Shown: positions 18,901 through 26,941 of the stretch, piece by piece
Layout of the letters: each line of letters opens with the position of its first letter
How positions within the stretch are numbered: position 1 is the first letter of the stretch
IMG/VR virus record: IMGVR_UViG_3300020194_001331
Coordinates: 1 to 64,000 of that record
Strand: one strand, 5' to 3'
DNA from: a virus
Length of the DNA: 64,000 nucleotides
The notes under the pieces: generated by a model
Databases searched by the model: none
Seen by the model: the letters and a program-made list of their open reading frames with translations, nothing else
Told to the model about the DNA's origin: nothing
Program-made: the position numbers and the translations under genes

Positions 18901-21360
18901 AGTAAATTGAGTTTGTGTTCTTGGATTAATAGTAAATACATCTGCATCAAATGTTACAAACCCACTATCTAAACCATCTTGTAAATCGGTAAGAATAATT
19001 GATGTAAGAATTGATTGAGAAGTTTCACCATCCATTAAGAATACGGTCAATTCATTATCAATAGAATCTCTATTAAATCTTGCGTTATAATCAATTTCAC
19101 CACTACCAGTTAAACCAGCGTTTAATCCTTTAATAAATTTAGTAGATGATGCCTCTGAAAGAAGTATATAAGAACCACTTTCTTCCAATGTTACTTCATC
19201 TATTGATGATGAAAGGACTCTAAGTTTTGCATCGGAAAATCCAGTTTGTGGTAAATTATCTTTAAGAATAATTTCATTAATACCATCAATACGAATTGCT
19301 TGAATTTCTAATTCTTTATCATCTTTGTTTTTGATAATTGTACCTCTGTAAGGCCTAATCTCAAAGTTTACACCACCCTTACCATCTTGAACTCTAGTGA
19401 TTACGAATGAATCGGTTACACCCTCAACCTCACCAGTATATTCAATATATTGAACTGTAATATCATCTCTTGAACCAGTATAATCAGATACATTTAATTT
19501 TACAATATCTTTATCTCTGTCCGTTAATAGACCAGGAAATACCCCACCATTATATTGTGATGATGATAATAAATTTCCAAACTCATCATATGCACCAGAT
19601 GTAAATGTTACCGAACCAGTTATTACTCTTTTTTCAACATCAATAAAAATGTTTAATGGAGGTAATGGATTTGCAGGTGCCGATGCTGAATCAAATGCAA
19701 AATATAATTGATTTGGTGTAAGAATTAATTCTTTTGTAAATAAGTTTAAGTTACCACCTGTGAATGTTTTTGTTTCTTCAACTAATACAGGTATGTAATT
19801 ATTATTTATATCATAAAATTCAAAACGAAAATCAAATGTTTCTTCAGCTAATGTTTTTGGTACACTTTGTATAAATGTAATTTCATCGGGAGAAAAAGAA
19901 GTTTCTTCTGCTGCTCTTAATGAAATATTATTAATTAACCAATCATTACCTTTTACTTCAAAATATAATTGTGAACCAGATATATTATCTGCAATTATAT
20001 TTTCATTTACTAAAGTTTTTTGTAATAATTCATTCGAACTACCTATATTTGTAATTGTTTGTGCTACAGTTGTATTTCCAAACGAACCACTTAGATAAAC
20101 TTTTAAATAATCATCGGCTGAGATGTTTGTTCTTTTTCTAACATTAAACGATAAATTATATTCAACACCATTGGTTATACCCAATGATTGAGATGTATAA
20201 AAATATTGTGGAGTAGATGCCCCATTATCAAGTTCAACAGAATTGTATAAAAAATCTTGATTAAATGTAGTTACTAAATCATTTGATGATGTTAACCAAT
20301 AATTATTAATGTAGTTTTGACTTAGATTACCATAGAAAGTTTCCGTTGATTCAACACTTTCTAAATCTCTCAACAATTCGTTTGATTCTAATTGTATTTC
20401 TTGTACGAACTCATAATCAGTTAATTGGGATACCGATTTTCTAAACACCTTAACCCTAGCGGCATCACCAACAAATGTTTTCATATTGGTGATGTTAATT
20501 TTAGCAAATGAACCAGTTAAAGCGGTTGCTAAATCAACTGCCCCCTCAACATATGGAAATGATACCGAATAATTTTGAGATGAAAATGGTTTAACTAAAT
20601 CCGATTCAGAATATGGTGGAGATACTAATACTTCATCTTTGTTGACAATATCAGTAATGGTTGGTGAATAGTTTAGTCCACTAAATTCTATTTGTTGACC
20701 AACCGCAGAACCGGTCCAATATGTATCATCTGTGATTTTTAATCTATATGATGTTGGTAAAGAAAAATTAGATAGTTGAGTATTTTCGGTTGGGATTAAA
20801 GGTAAACCATCTACTTGCCCAGTTTGAGTAATTGTTTGTGGGGTTTTGTTAAATATTGGTTTAACTATCTCATCAATACCCACCTTAGGTCTACGATAAA
20901 ATCTTACCCTATCTTCGTTTGATAGATTTTTATTAATCTGAAAAGTTCTTTCCCATTTAACATTATAAGCACCTCGCCAATCTGATGGAATTTGTCTTTT
21001 TACACCATTATCATCATACTCCTTTAGTTCACCCAAAATAGTAATCTTACCCAATCCGATTGGAGTATCTTCATAGATATAAACAGCTATTAACTTTGAT
21101 ATACCTTCATAGTATTCTGGGATTCCATTACCTGGTTCATAATATATTGGTTCTCCATTAACATCTAAAATCTCAATTTTTATTTCAGTAGATTCTTTTA
21201 GATATTCTGAACCCTCTATTAGGAATCCATTTTTACCACCAGTAAATGTATCTTTAAATTCGGTAATTCTAAAATAATCCGAATTGGGATTTTCATCTAC
21301 TATTAAAGTTTGAAACGATGATAAATTTTGTTCAGGTGAATACTTTTTAATTCTGGCCAT
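12952..21360 (-). CDS. Giant tail fibre/adhesin with embedded Hint domain (2802 aa)
   Basis: Probably the main host-recognition fibre. The N-terminal 1700 residues are Ser/Thr/Gly-rich beta domains. Several are recognisable repeats with PQ(T/S)V(N/T)L, a (G/E)S-rich strand and GAPGTFTLES or AEPGTFTIAS. The middle has fibre-type segments (YLRWDGYDLEIAGSIQIKGG; ANSGRIGSWVIDEDTQAL). A Hint domain occupies residues 2355-2498. After it come ANVKG-like repeats (TAMTVKGNLMPENGDDFDFG) and a C-terminal receptor-binding-type domain, YVKLPGGVILQWG with VAFPTQFPNVIHSVVCS, as in gp53-like tail fibre ends. It starts at ATG 21360 behind a late-type promoter and has a chaperone gene downstream. Its Ser/Thr-rich repeats make it a plausible glycosylation target. 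Confidence 0.85.
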   Translation of the reverse strand: MARIKKYSPEQNLSSFQTLIVDENPNSDYFRITEFKDTFTGGKNGFLIEGSEYLKESTEIKIEILDVNGEPIYYEPGNGIPEYYEGISKLIAVYIYEDTPIGLGKITILGELKEYDDNGVKRQIPSDWRGAYNVKWERTFQINKNLSNEDRVRFYRRPKVGIDEIVKPIFNKTPQTITQTGQVDGLPLIPTENTQLSNFSLPTSYRLKITDDTYWTGSAVGQQIEFSGLNYSPTITDIVNKDEVLVSPPYSESDLVKPFSSQNYSVSFPYVEGAVDLATALTGSFAKINITNMKTFVGDAARVKVFRKSVSQLTDYEFVQEIQLESNELLRDLESVESTETFYGNLSQNYINNYWLTSSNDLVTTFNQDFLYNSVELDNGASTPQYFYTSQSLGITNGVEYNLSFNVRKRTNISADDYLKVYLSGSFGNTTVAQTITNIGSSNELLQKTLVNENIIADNISGSQLYFEVKGNDWLINNISLRAAEETSFSPDEITFIQSVPKTLAEETFDFRFEFYDINNNYIPVLVEETKTFTGGNLNLFTKELILTPNQLYFAFDSASAPANPLPPLNIFIDVEKRVITGSVTFTSGAYDEFGNLLSSSQYNGGVFPGLLTDRDKDIVKLNVSDYTGSRDDITVQYIEYTGEVEGVTDSFVITRVQDGKGGVNFEIRPYRGTIIKNKDDKELEIQAIRIDGINEIILKDNLPQTGFSDAKLRVLSSSIDEVTLEESGSYILLSEASSTKFIKGLNAGLTGSGEIDYNARFNRDSIDNELTVFLMDGETSQSILTSIILTDLQDGLDSGFVTFDADVFTINPRTQTQFTPQFSSVTGSFYKRGTKANPVSASIEIFPSMSINKDFVPEYWMYFVSHSKDESIEVTAYDENGFYSPHGELGSYIGLPASQSKQLLVNFTYTEPVTSASVQVDHIFTIVPEGKPGDETVLFEVNPQTVNLKSDSRGNVNDFKQSITDISLRQGSRRLIFTGSAEPGTFTIASESISSQNIEVGLLHLTSSFGTDYTASLIVSESSNFTQLSGSITYPLEIRPYFTSSVYTQSFTQNFTKILDGPPPIELNIVPQSVTLIANEVEFVGDYSNATTTITVKEGSDNLINTSSGAPGTFTLESINTTNITSNLVSLEGGISASVEFSEFEYPYVSASVTYNINVFPFSLGPGHEYSSSVFERTQNFVKSITPPNARSVELTATSEVVHFDGDGQVTSPLGAITLTAEAYNTTGSVYYGFFRDSYVWQPYSQTNTVTVGSGDATEAGETVSWEVRIRDGGSTANVVATDAITITGVQDGASNYNVQLDNPSVTLTSDVDGTTHFTGSGAVIRAVKGVTPLTHVTSYSPSDYVYDEQGVFIGNLGQYSASIESKSPYLNQTGIFAGNPATLPEIPNGGWTSPFDNPTGTIVYKVDIENGRATYFLSQSFAVTFEGATGPGVVVRGEWNANVPYLFTGTRRDAVVQEISGDTHYWATTEALINKPAYTDGSAPYTAQPTLPPGPPYEEGYEDATTGWEYLGQEDFFVAAKIAIFEESFVENTINVGKPSTDYSVNPQIAIYGGDSEPYIAIGQGTQGYGQQGIFLGVTEDGGPNGTQGTSGLFSIENDTGDRYLRWDGYDLEIAGSIQIKGGSAATTSSVDAINNATGGFINPSEYQFGPGSSPDFFELGELPATPSVPGLYLGSDNLGYHDGTDWNAFLDNNGNFYLGGEEGGSLSFQQSSGNLKVSGIVSASAGIFGGLVIDNTGVFFPSTYDVGNQYFGESVVTQSLSYIDFTDAITNQGGGSRAIIERNTSISDVGDNAYKQMTRTADPFGSGSAVMTAFGLVTTTNLVTGSASGSFFGSDNAHFKVTPNLYALNSSYEIDFWWTGSFNLDAGGANASNLVWQAGTNQIITSDSSWEDAIGSPYIPDEWFHGSLDSGADPRMSAYIHAYDVPVLGIGNIVDLYIPIVQYLNSTTLRSTEDNNYGSDIELHNAGSVTLYLIDRMYAGGGGEGVNTINAGSLTAGRVEPRSITGEALRISTSGSLDGQTLPFLSMGQLTASYDAQGLFFGFPSGSTVPRISMRGPDGSFFRYDGSVVQMSSDIIGGAIEGSDIVGGTISVPATGVSASFSVNAQGALSASDANIQGIINANSGRIGSWVIDEDTQALRDDNSEIVFEPNIPEIQLFDSAAAKKVIISPSDTLTGTGGTTTTVEWITAAPDPSDVRYAGTGNSSGIISQASSATTTLVQFGSYISGGLSDSDDEGTDDGLFGVTAGDLEVTINVPEMYLMKPEGSSVSHTTSYPNYNPTYNSQLHGGSSFPKYAYAYLYLECVDTDTSNSVLGRTLIAAVNSRSDYTAGNYYVGDVNDGGGGGTSFPGISSVTGDTEITLASGRKMRADQIFSGEPLKVWSWNDKIDGVDEINKFDSFKLEKVKKRKVDKVYKVVVGDKEVRVSDTHGFWLDNNEEVTAVDIIPNETKVYIVDGDTIKLQTVDSVEEIETDEWVYTFEVPGVHNYISNDILSHNPSTWTYTSATTVSGYVGSQSAISNQTKTINISRAATNAAFRYSIRLAAASGRAINVDSSGNSLNSYKTHTVRYDALRAAGPIPAGYLGRAGGYQPDLLLDTNVSFALASNFVEIKAGGIQVVSDPDTFVKIPRQATGGGTILEAKGGESIFEATGTGIGQTAMTVKGNLMPENGDDFDFGSASDMWKNIYGHNLNGVDIENLAVSLDDGPGATTTDTNSVNDNYDSYVKLPGGVILQWGHIYDTSSPRYVAFPTQFPNVIHSVVCSTNRNSGGSNGYNHVYNYDRNGVELILDGNYGFWIAIGH
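13867..14298 (-). other. Hint (intein-like) domain inside the giant adhesin
   Basis: Residues 2355-2498, 144 long, with no room for a homing endonuclease. Block A is SVTGDTEITLASGRKMRADQ with Ser in the nucleophile place; block B is VRVSDTHGFWLDN with the Thr/Ser-x-x-His pattern; blocks F and G are WVYTFEVPGVHNYISNDILS ending in His2497-Asn2498. The next residue is Pro2499, not Cys, Ser or Thr. Canonical splicing is therefore unlikely, and the domain is closer to bacterial intein-like domains that cleave. Upstream flank is a Gly5 linker. Confidence 0.85.
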
Positions 21361-21384
21361 TAACTAAAGTTTCTTTGTTATTCC

Positions 21385-21396
21385 TATATAAGTATT
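21385..21396 (-). promoter_or_regulatory. Putative late promoter motif of the giant adhesin
   Basis: Coding-strand AATACTTATATA, 24 bases before ATG 21360. It lies in the 90-base divergent gap between the adhesin and the plus-strand pair. Confidence 0.65.
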
Positions 21397-21450
21397 TAAT
21401 AAATTTTATTTTTAGTATTTATTCTAAAGAAAACTAAAGAGTTCTAAAGA

Positions 21451-21846
21451 ATGAAGAAAAAATACCCAGATAACATTGTATATGATGAAAAGGATGGGTT
21501 CAATGCCAATATTTTACCATATGGTAGTAATGTTGGGGCACCATCAATTAAGGTAGAAAATATAGCAGTTTGGAAGGGTGTAAGTGTTAATAAAGTTAAC
21601 AAACAATTTTCAGCTAAGTTTAATGAACTTAAAGAAGAGTATCAAAAATTGGTTGAAGAATATCAATGGAATGATTTAGTTTACAAATCTAAATTTAATT
21701 TTGAACCTGTTATTGGTGAAACCTATTATTTGTACATAGGTGATAGTGGTGAAATGTTTTTATCACTTATTGAACCAACTATGTGGAATAGAGAACACAT
21801 TGGTTCATTCACACTTAACAGTGAAAGAAAATGGATAAAATTATGA
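21451..21846 (+). CDS. DUF2452-type protein (131 aa)
   Basis: One of only two plus-strand genes. The sequence GAPSIKVENIAVWKGVSVNK, then FNELKEEYQKLVEEYQWND and FNFEPVIGETYYLYIGDSGE ending in GSFTLNSERKWIKL, matches the DUF2452 pattern that I know from bacteria, eukaryotes and marine phages. No activity is known to me. It reads divergently from the adhesin. The 90-base gap offers TTTAGTATTTATTC as a weak plus-strand promoter. Its stop TGA overlaps the next start (ATGA), so the two genes are coupled. Confidence 0.7.
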   Translation: MKKKYPDNIVYDEKDGFNANILPYGSNVGAPSIKVENIAVWKGVSVNKVNKQFSAKFNELKEEYQKLVEEYQWNDLVYKSKFNFEPVIGETYYLYIGDSGEMFLSLIEPTMWNREHIGSFTLNSERKWIKL

Positions 21847-22013
21847 ATAAAAAATATGCAATGTTACAAATTGATGCCGAAGTTCATCAATTATTAAAGT
21901 CCTTTTGTAAGGATAAAGGATATAAAATGAATGGGTTGGTAGAATCTCTCATAAAAGAAAAGGTTTCACCAAATGCGAAACCACTTCCTACTAATGTTCT
22001 TAAAACTAAATAA
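21843..22013 (+). CDS. Small ribbon-helix-helix-like protein (56 aa)
   Basis: ATG 21843 overlaps the upstream stop as ATGA and gives MNKKYAMLQIDAEVHQLLKS, then FCKDKGYKMNGLVESLIKEK. A short strand followed by two helices (with IDAEVHQLLKSFCKDKGYKM-like spacing) is the pattern of MetJ/Arc-type DNA-binding antitoxin or repressor proteins. An upstream ATG at 21831 is less likely given the overlap. It could regulate early-to-late switching or its own operon, but no target can be seen. It ends 8 bases into the convergent dehydrogenase gene. Confidence 0.55.
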   Translation: MNKKYAMLQIDAEVHQLLKSFCKDKGYKMNGLVESLIKEKVSPNAKPLPTNVLKTK

Positions 22014-22824
22014 CTGCTCTCCCTTTCATCTTTTCCCAATCTCTATTCTTTCTAACTGAGTAATTAGTTTGTTCTACTGCACTGAGTACATTATCAACCA
22101 CATTCAAATCTTCTGCTAATCTTAAAAGTGCTGATAAATCTTTGGGGAAACAATGTCCACCAAAACCAAAATCACCATCATGACCCGGTACGTTCCAATG
22201 TGATTTACCCAATCTTTCATCGTGGGTTGCATATTCTACTACTTTATCATAATCGATATCTAAACCTTTACAAATTTGATATATCTCATTTGCAAAAGAT
22301 ACTTTAGTTGAAAGAAATGTATTTGTTAAATACTTTACCATTTCAGCATGAGTTGAATCAGTTTTTATTATATATGCACTTGGAAATACTTTTGAAAATA
22401 TTCTTTTCAGATGAGTAGTTGTTGGTCTTGGTCCTCCTAATATAATTCGGTTTTGATTTTCGTAATCTTTAACCGCATTTCTTTCAGTAAGGAATTCTGG
22501 ATTGAATACGATGTTTGTTTTATATTCATCATTCCATTTTTGAGTAGTACCGGGTACAATAGTTGATTTAACCACAATACCCTTCGTTTTACCAATCTCA
22601 TCAATTTGTTTGATTACACCTTCTACAATATTGGTATTACAACTACCATCCCCATTCATTGGAGTTGGTAAGCAAGTGAATACATAATCACATTTAGCAA
22701 CTTCTTCTAAGATTGAATTACATTTAGTTTCATCTAAATCATAAGTAAGTACATCATAATACTCTTTGAATTTCTGATACACCGCATTACCCACAAAACC
22801 CTGTCCAACAATTCCTATTTTCAT
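22006..22824 (-). CDS. UDP-glucose/GDP-mannose dehydrogenase family protein, short form (272 aa)
   Basis: Oxidises a nucleotide sugar to the uronic acid with NAD. Visible are the Rossmann motif GIVGQGFVGNAV (residues 4-15), TCLPTPM (50-56), STIVPGTT (87-94), NPEFLTERNA (108-117), Lys164 in MVKYLTNTF, and catalytic Cys225 in GFGGHCFPKDL. Full enzymes have about 430 residues; here the C-terminal UDP-binding domain is largely missing, as in several phage versions. All core catalytic residues are present. It follows the fused recombination nuclease with three bases between. Uronic acid production for glycan change or host polysaccharide is inferred. Confidence 0.85.
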   Translation of the reverse strand: MKIGIVGQGFVGNAVYQKFKEYYDVLTYDLDETKCNSILEEVAKCDYVFTCLPTPMNGDGSCNTNIVEGVIKQIDEIGKTKGIVVKSTIVPGTTQKWNDEYKTNIVFNPEFLTERNAVKDYENQNRIILGGPRPTTTHLKRIFSKVFPSAYIIKTDSTHAEMVKYLTNTFLSTKVSFANEIYQICKGLDIDYDKVVEYATHDERLGKSHWNVPGHDGDFGFGGHCFPKDLSALLRLAEDLNVVDNVLSAVEQTNYSVRKNRDWEKMKGRAVI

Positions 22825-22827
22825 TTA

Positions 22828-25800
22828 TTAAAATTTAATACTACTGAATCCATTTACTTTTTTAATTTCCATAAGAGAATCCACTACATCTCTCATTGAA
22901 TCAATATGTGATATAATCATCACAAAATCAAATTGTGTTTTCAGATATGCGAACAACATATACAATGATGTAAGGTTCTCATTATCTAATGTTCCAAATC
23001 CTTCATCGATTACTAAGAAGTTAGGACGAGGAAGATTACATACGTTGATTAGAGCGATTCTAATCGCTAAACCACTAATGAACTTCTCCATACCACTACA
23101 CATCTCTAAACTCCATTTCTGGTCATCGTAAACGATGTTAGCGTTAATGTTCTTTCCATCCATCTCCAATTGTAAGCCAAACTCTACGATTTGACCTAAG
23201 ATGTTATTTACCTCACCTTCAATCATTGGAAGAGCTTTAGAAATCAATTCATAAGATACACCATCCTTACCCAAAGCATTTAGGTAATATTCAAATAATC
23301 CAAATTGCTCCTCTAACTTTTCTACTTCTTCAATTCTATCTTCGATTGTTTTCTTTTGATTTGTTAGGGATGAAACTTCACCATTCAATTTAAGAAGTTG
23401 TTTGTTTAATTTATCAACATCATCTTTTGATGAAGTCAATTCTGCTCTTACTGAAACCATTTCAGTTCTGAGTTCTTTGTTTTTTTGGATTTGCTTTTCA
23501 TTCTCCAAATAATCGGTGATAAGTTGTGTAACTTGAAGAAGTTCACCATTTATTTTGATTTCTTTAGTTTCGAATGTTGATAACTTGTTGATAAGTGTGT
23601 TAATATCTCTACTTACATTGTTTTCATCTTCTTTAAGTTTTTTCAACTTTGTATATTCCGATTCAAATGGAGCCAACTCTTTTCTTTTAGATACTAACTC
23701 CGAATGTTTGGTTTCCAAATCATTTAGTTCTGATTTAATGGTTTCTAATTCACCATCTACCTTTTCTTTTTGCTCTAAGATAGTTTGTGAGTTTTCCATA
23801 CAAATATCACACTCTTCATTGTATTTGTGGGAATCCAAATGTTGTTTCCTCTCACTAAGGGATTCACTCTTTATAAGATGTTTCTCAATATTGTTTTCAA
23901 TCAATGTAAGTTCACTCCCCACCTCAGTATATTCGGTTAGACCCTCATCGATTTTATCTTCATCATATGAATCAATCTTTTCTTCTAATCCAATTTGAGT
24001 TTCTTCAAACTTATCAATCTTAGATTGTGTTGTATCTCTTTGAGATAACAAGTCGGTCAACGAAGTTTCTAAAGTCGATTTTTTAGTTTCTAACTCGTCT
24101 AAAGAATAATTGTCGGATTTAACTTTTACAATCTTTTCGTTGAGAGAGATTAATTTCTGATTGTGCTTCTCCACTTCATCTTTTGAAGCGTTCAATTGAA
24201 TTTCCTTTAACTTATACTCAGCTTCTTTCTCCTTTAACCCAACACCAATATCAGCTAACTTTTGTGTAAAATCATCCTGCTTAAACTTACGGATTAGAGA
24301 AGCGTTATCTCTATTCTCATCCGATGCATGTGAATACAATTTATCAAACACATCTACTCCCATAAATTGAGCAAGGATTTCTTTTCTTTCCGATTGTGAT
24401 TTATCAATAAAGAGTGCATTATTTCCTTGAAGTGAAAGAGTAGTTAAAACGAAATCTTCGTATGTACCTAAGTATTGTTGAATGATGGAGTTAGTATCCC
24501 TCCTTTGCTCTCCATTCAAGGAGTGGATACCACTCTCATCTTCTCTCCAAAAGGATACATCTACTTTTAGATTTCTCCCTCTATTGATTAACTTTGCTCT
24601 TCTTTCTATGTAATAATCCACTTCTTCTATTTGGAAGTGCAGTTTACAATAGAAGTTACTCTTTCTATTATTAAGAATATTCTTTGCTACATAAGTTCTA
24701 CTTGTCTTATCAAATATACAAAAGGATAGTGCATCGAATAAAGATGATTTACCTGAGGCATTAGGTGCGAATATACCTACCATACCTTTTGCGTTGTCAA
24801 ATCTAATTAAATTATTCTCACCATAAGAGAACATATTAGAAAATTCAAATTGTTTTGGCACCCATTGTATATTAGGAGTTACATCATCATCTACCAACTT
24901 TGTGTTGATTTCTCTATTGATTTGTTGTATCTTATCAACAGTCTCTTCATCTGCCAAATACTGTCTTTCCAAATAATCTTTGATGAGTTCGTTTTGGAAC
25001 TCTACATCTCTCACATTTCCAATTGCAAGTTTATCATCAAAGTTACCCGTTTTTTGTTTTGATAAAGTATCCATTCGAGTAACAGTGAACTCTTGTACTT
25101 TATATTTCTTTTTAATTTGGGTTAATGCCTTTTTAATCTGAGAAGGTTCGGTATTTGAAATCCTAACTCTCAAACGAGGTTTAGATGGCATATCGGTAAC
25201 ATTAGGAACAATACCATCGTTTACATCTAATGTGTAAAATCCATAATCGTTTGGAATATCAACTTCTTCGAAAGTTCTACTTTCAACATCCCAAAGTAAG
25301 TAACCATGTTTATCTAATGCTTCTCCGTGATTTTGTTGTATCATCGAACCAGCATATGCAATGGTTGGTGAACCTAATGTTTGTCTCCTATGGATATCAC
25401 CCAACATCACCATATCAAATCCTTCAAACATATCAGTTGTAAAAGAGTTTGATGATACGGTATATCCAATATCAGTTTGTGCTAAGTTTACAGGTCCGTG
25501 GAATAAACAAATTTTATTCTCACCTTCTACCAATTCCGCCTTTGGCCAATTCTCTTTTTTATCGAGTATCGAATAAACAACAAAAGTGATGTTACCAAAA
25601 GGGTAAGTCCCAGTATCTCTAAGATAGTGTATTCTGTCATTTTCTAAGTTTTCAACGATTGGTGTCAATACATCCAATCGATAGTTATTATTTAAGTTAC
25701 AATCGTGATTTCCCGTAATAAGGAATGTATGTTTTCTATTTGCACATTCAGTTAAGAACCAACTGATTTCTCTGATTAACTCAGGACTCATTTCGGTTTT

Positions 25801-25959
25801 AGCATGTGCAATATCACCAGCTAAGTAGATTATGGAGTTTTCAATATTATCTCTATCTACATTATCTAAAAACTTTTGGAATACTTCTCTATACTCCTTA
25901 TGTCTTTTTAAATTACGAATGTGTAAATCTGCTAAATGGTAGATTTTTTCTACTATCAT
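22828..25959 (-). CDS. Fused SbcD-SbcC/Mre11-Rad50-type nuclease-ATPase (gp47-gp46 fusion, 1043 aa)
   Basis: Residues 1-340 are a calcineurin-type nuclease: HLADLHIRN (Asp11, His13), YLAGDIAHAK, ITGNHDCN and MLGDIHRR. From about 375 an SMC-like ATPase begins (FSNMFSYGENNLIRFDN) with Walker A APNASGKSS near 400. A long coiled coil follows with a zinc hook CDICMEN near 716. The second ATPase half has signature-like CSGMEKFISGLAIRIAL and Walker B FLVIDEGFGTLDNEN near 983. In T4, gp47 and gp46 are separate subunits that process DNA ends for recombination-dependent replication; here they are one chain. It overlaps the primase gene by ATGA. Confidence 0.92.
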   Translation of the reverse strand: MIVEKIYHLADLHIRNLKRHKEYREVFQKFLDNVDRDNIENSIIYLAGDIAHAKTEMSPELIREISWFLTECANRKHTFLITGNHDCNLNNNYRLDVLTPIVENLENDRIHYLRDTGTYPFGNITFVVYSILDKKENWPKAELVEGENKICLFHGPVNLAQTDIGYTVSSNSFTTDMFEGFDMVMLGDIHRRQTLGSPTIAYAGSMIQQNHGEALDKHGYLLWDVESRTFEEVDIPNDYGFYTLDVNDGIVPNVTDMPSKPRLRVRISNTEPSQIKKALTQIKKKYKVQEFTVTRMDTLSKQKTGNFDDKLAIGNVRDVEFQNELIKDYLERQYLADEETVDKIQQINREINTKLVDDDVTPNIQWVPKQFEFSNMFSYGENNLIRFDNAKGMVGIFAPNASGKSSLFDALSFCIFDKTSRTYVAKNILNNRKSNFYCKLHFQIEEVDYYIERRAKLINRGRNLKVDVSFWREDESGIHSLNGEQRRDTNSIIQQYLGTYEDFVLTTLSLQGNNALFIDKSQSERKEILAQFMGVDVFDKLYSHASDENRDNASLIRKFKQDDFTQKLADIGVGLKEKEAEYKLKEIQLNASKDEVEKHNQKLISLNEKIVKVKSDNYSLDELETKKSTLETSLTDLLSQRDTTQSKIDKFEETQIGLEEKIDSYDEDKIDEGLTEYTEVGSELTLIENNIEKHLIKSESLSERKQHLDSHKYNEECDICMENSQTILEQKEKVDGELETIKSELNDLETKHSELVSKRKELAPFESEYTKLKKLKEDENNVSRDINTLINKLSTFETKEIKINGELLQVTQLITDYLENEKQIQKNKELRTEMVSVRAELTSSKDDVDKLNKQLLKLNGEVSSLTNQKKTIEDRIEEVEKLEEQFGLFEYYLNALGKDGVSYELISKALPMIEGEVNNILGQIVEFGLQLEMDGKNINANIVYDDQKWSLEMCSGMEKFISGLAIRIALINVCNLPRPNFLVIDEGFGTLDNENLTSLYMLFAYLKTQFDFVMIISHIDSMRDVVDSLMEIKKVNGFSSIKF

Positions 25960-26894
25960 ATATTATTTAGTTTTGAAAGGATTAAATCATCCCAACCGGT
26001 TTCTTCGGTTTCTTTTAACAAGTTATTTATTTTATCAAATCCCAATTCACCAGCATCACCACCTTCAGGTATAACATTCTTTACCTTTATACCATTCTTA
26101 ATAAAGTAGTTTGCATGTTTGGTAGAATCTTCTACTGCATCTGAATCTAATAAAATATTAATTTCTTTTACTCCCTTTTCTTTTATTTTAGTTTGTAAAG
26201 TTCTTGGAATAAACTTTCCTAAAATAGGAATCACATTTCTTTTTACTGAGAATGAATCAAATACACCTTCTACTAATGTAATGGGTTCGTTCCAATCGAT
26301 TTGATTATCAAATACAATTACATCCCTACTAACGGGTGGGTTTTTGTATTTCATCTTTTCATCTTCGTAAAAAGAACGAGCAATAAAATAGTTTAATTCA
26401 CCATCTTCATTATAAGATGGAATAATCACTCTACCACTATATAATCCTTCCTCACAATAACCAATGTTATATTTCAAAACCTCATCCATAGAAATACTTC
26501 TTTGTTTGAGATAATGAATTGCTTGATTATAAATCGGATTGATTGATTTTGGTTTGTGATAAAGTGATTTAAATTCTTTTGGAAGTCTGAGTACTATCTT
26601 CTCAACTTCCCTTTCGTTCCGTTTTGGTTTGTACTCTCCATAGATAGAATGAATCTTTGCTAATTCACTCTTATCAACATTTAGTTTATAAAGTAAGGAT
26701 TGAATACTCCTACCCTTAGAATCACATACCCAACAATGCCAATATTGTGAATCTAAATTGACTTGTAGTTTCTTCTTATGGTGATGACAAAAAGGACAAT
26801 GATGTGCTTGTTCATTTCCCTTCATTGATGTACCAACACCTAAAGCAGAATCTAATACATTTATAACTACTAACTTATTTCTTGCGGAGAGCAT
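25956..26894 (-). CDS. DnaG-type primase (312 aa)
   Basis: Makes RNA primers for replication. The N-terminal zinc finger has Cys33-x2-Cys36 (HHCPFCHHHKKK) and Cys54-x2-Cys57 (YWHCWVCDSKGRS), the CHC2 form. A TOPRIM domain follows with LVEGVFDSFSV near residue 205 and NILLDSDAVED near 247. The length is close to T4 gp61 (342) and shorter than bacterial DnaG, with no helicase-binding domain. It is the first gene behind the host-type promoter at 26910-26941 and leads the operon with the recombination nuclease and the sugar dehydrogenase, which fits early expression. Confidence 0.9.
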   Translation of the reverse strand: MLSARNKLVVINVLDSALGVGTSMKGNEQAHHCPFCHHHKKKLQVNLDSQYWHCWVCDSKGRSIQSLLYKLNVDKSELAKIHSIYGEYKPKRNEREVEKIVLRLPKEFKSLYHKPKSINPIYNQAIHYLKQRSISMDEVLKYNIGYCEEGLYSGRVIIPSYNEDGELNYFIARSFYEDEKMKYKNPPVSRDVIVFDNQIDWNEPITLVEGVFDSFSVKRNVIPILGKFIPRTLQTKIKEKGVKEINILLDSDAVEDSTKHANYFIKNGIKVKNVIPEGGDAGELGFDKINNLLKETEETGWDDLILSKLNNI

Positions 26895-26909
26895 AAATTA
26901 AATTTTCAA

Positions 26910-26941
26910 CAAATATACGAAAAATTTTTCAATTATCCAAA
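26910..26941 (-). promoter_or_regulatory. Host-type promoter of the primase operon
   Basis: TTTG (26941-26938), 20-base spacer, TATATTTG (26917-26910) on the coding strand. The start site would be near 26906, giving a leader of about 12 bases before ATG 26894. Confidence 0.85.

Noticed and set aside
21820-21850. Upstream start for the ribbon-helix-helix-like gene at 21831
   Set aside because: The ATGA overlap at 21843 gives a better family-like start.
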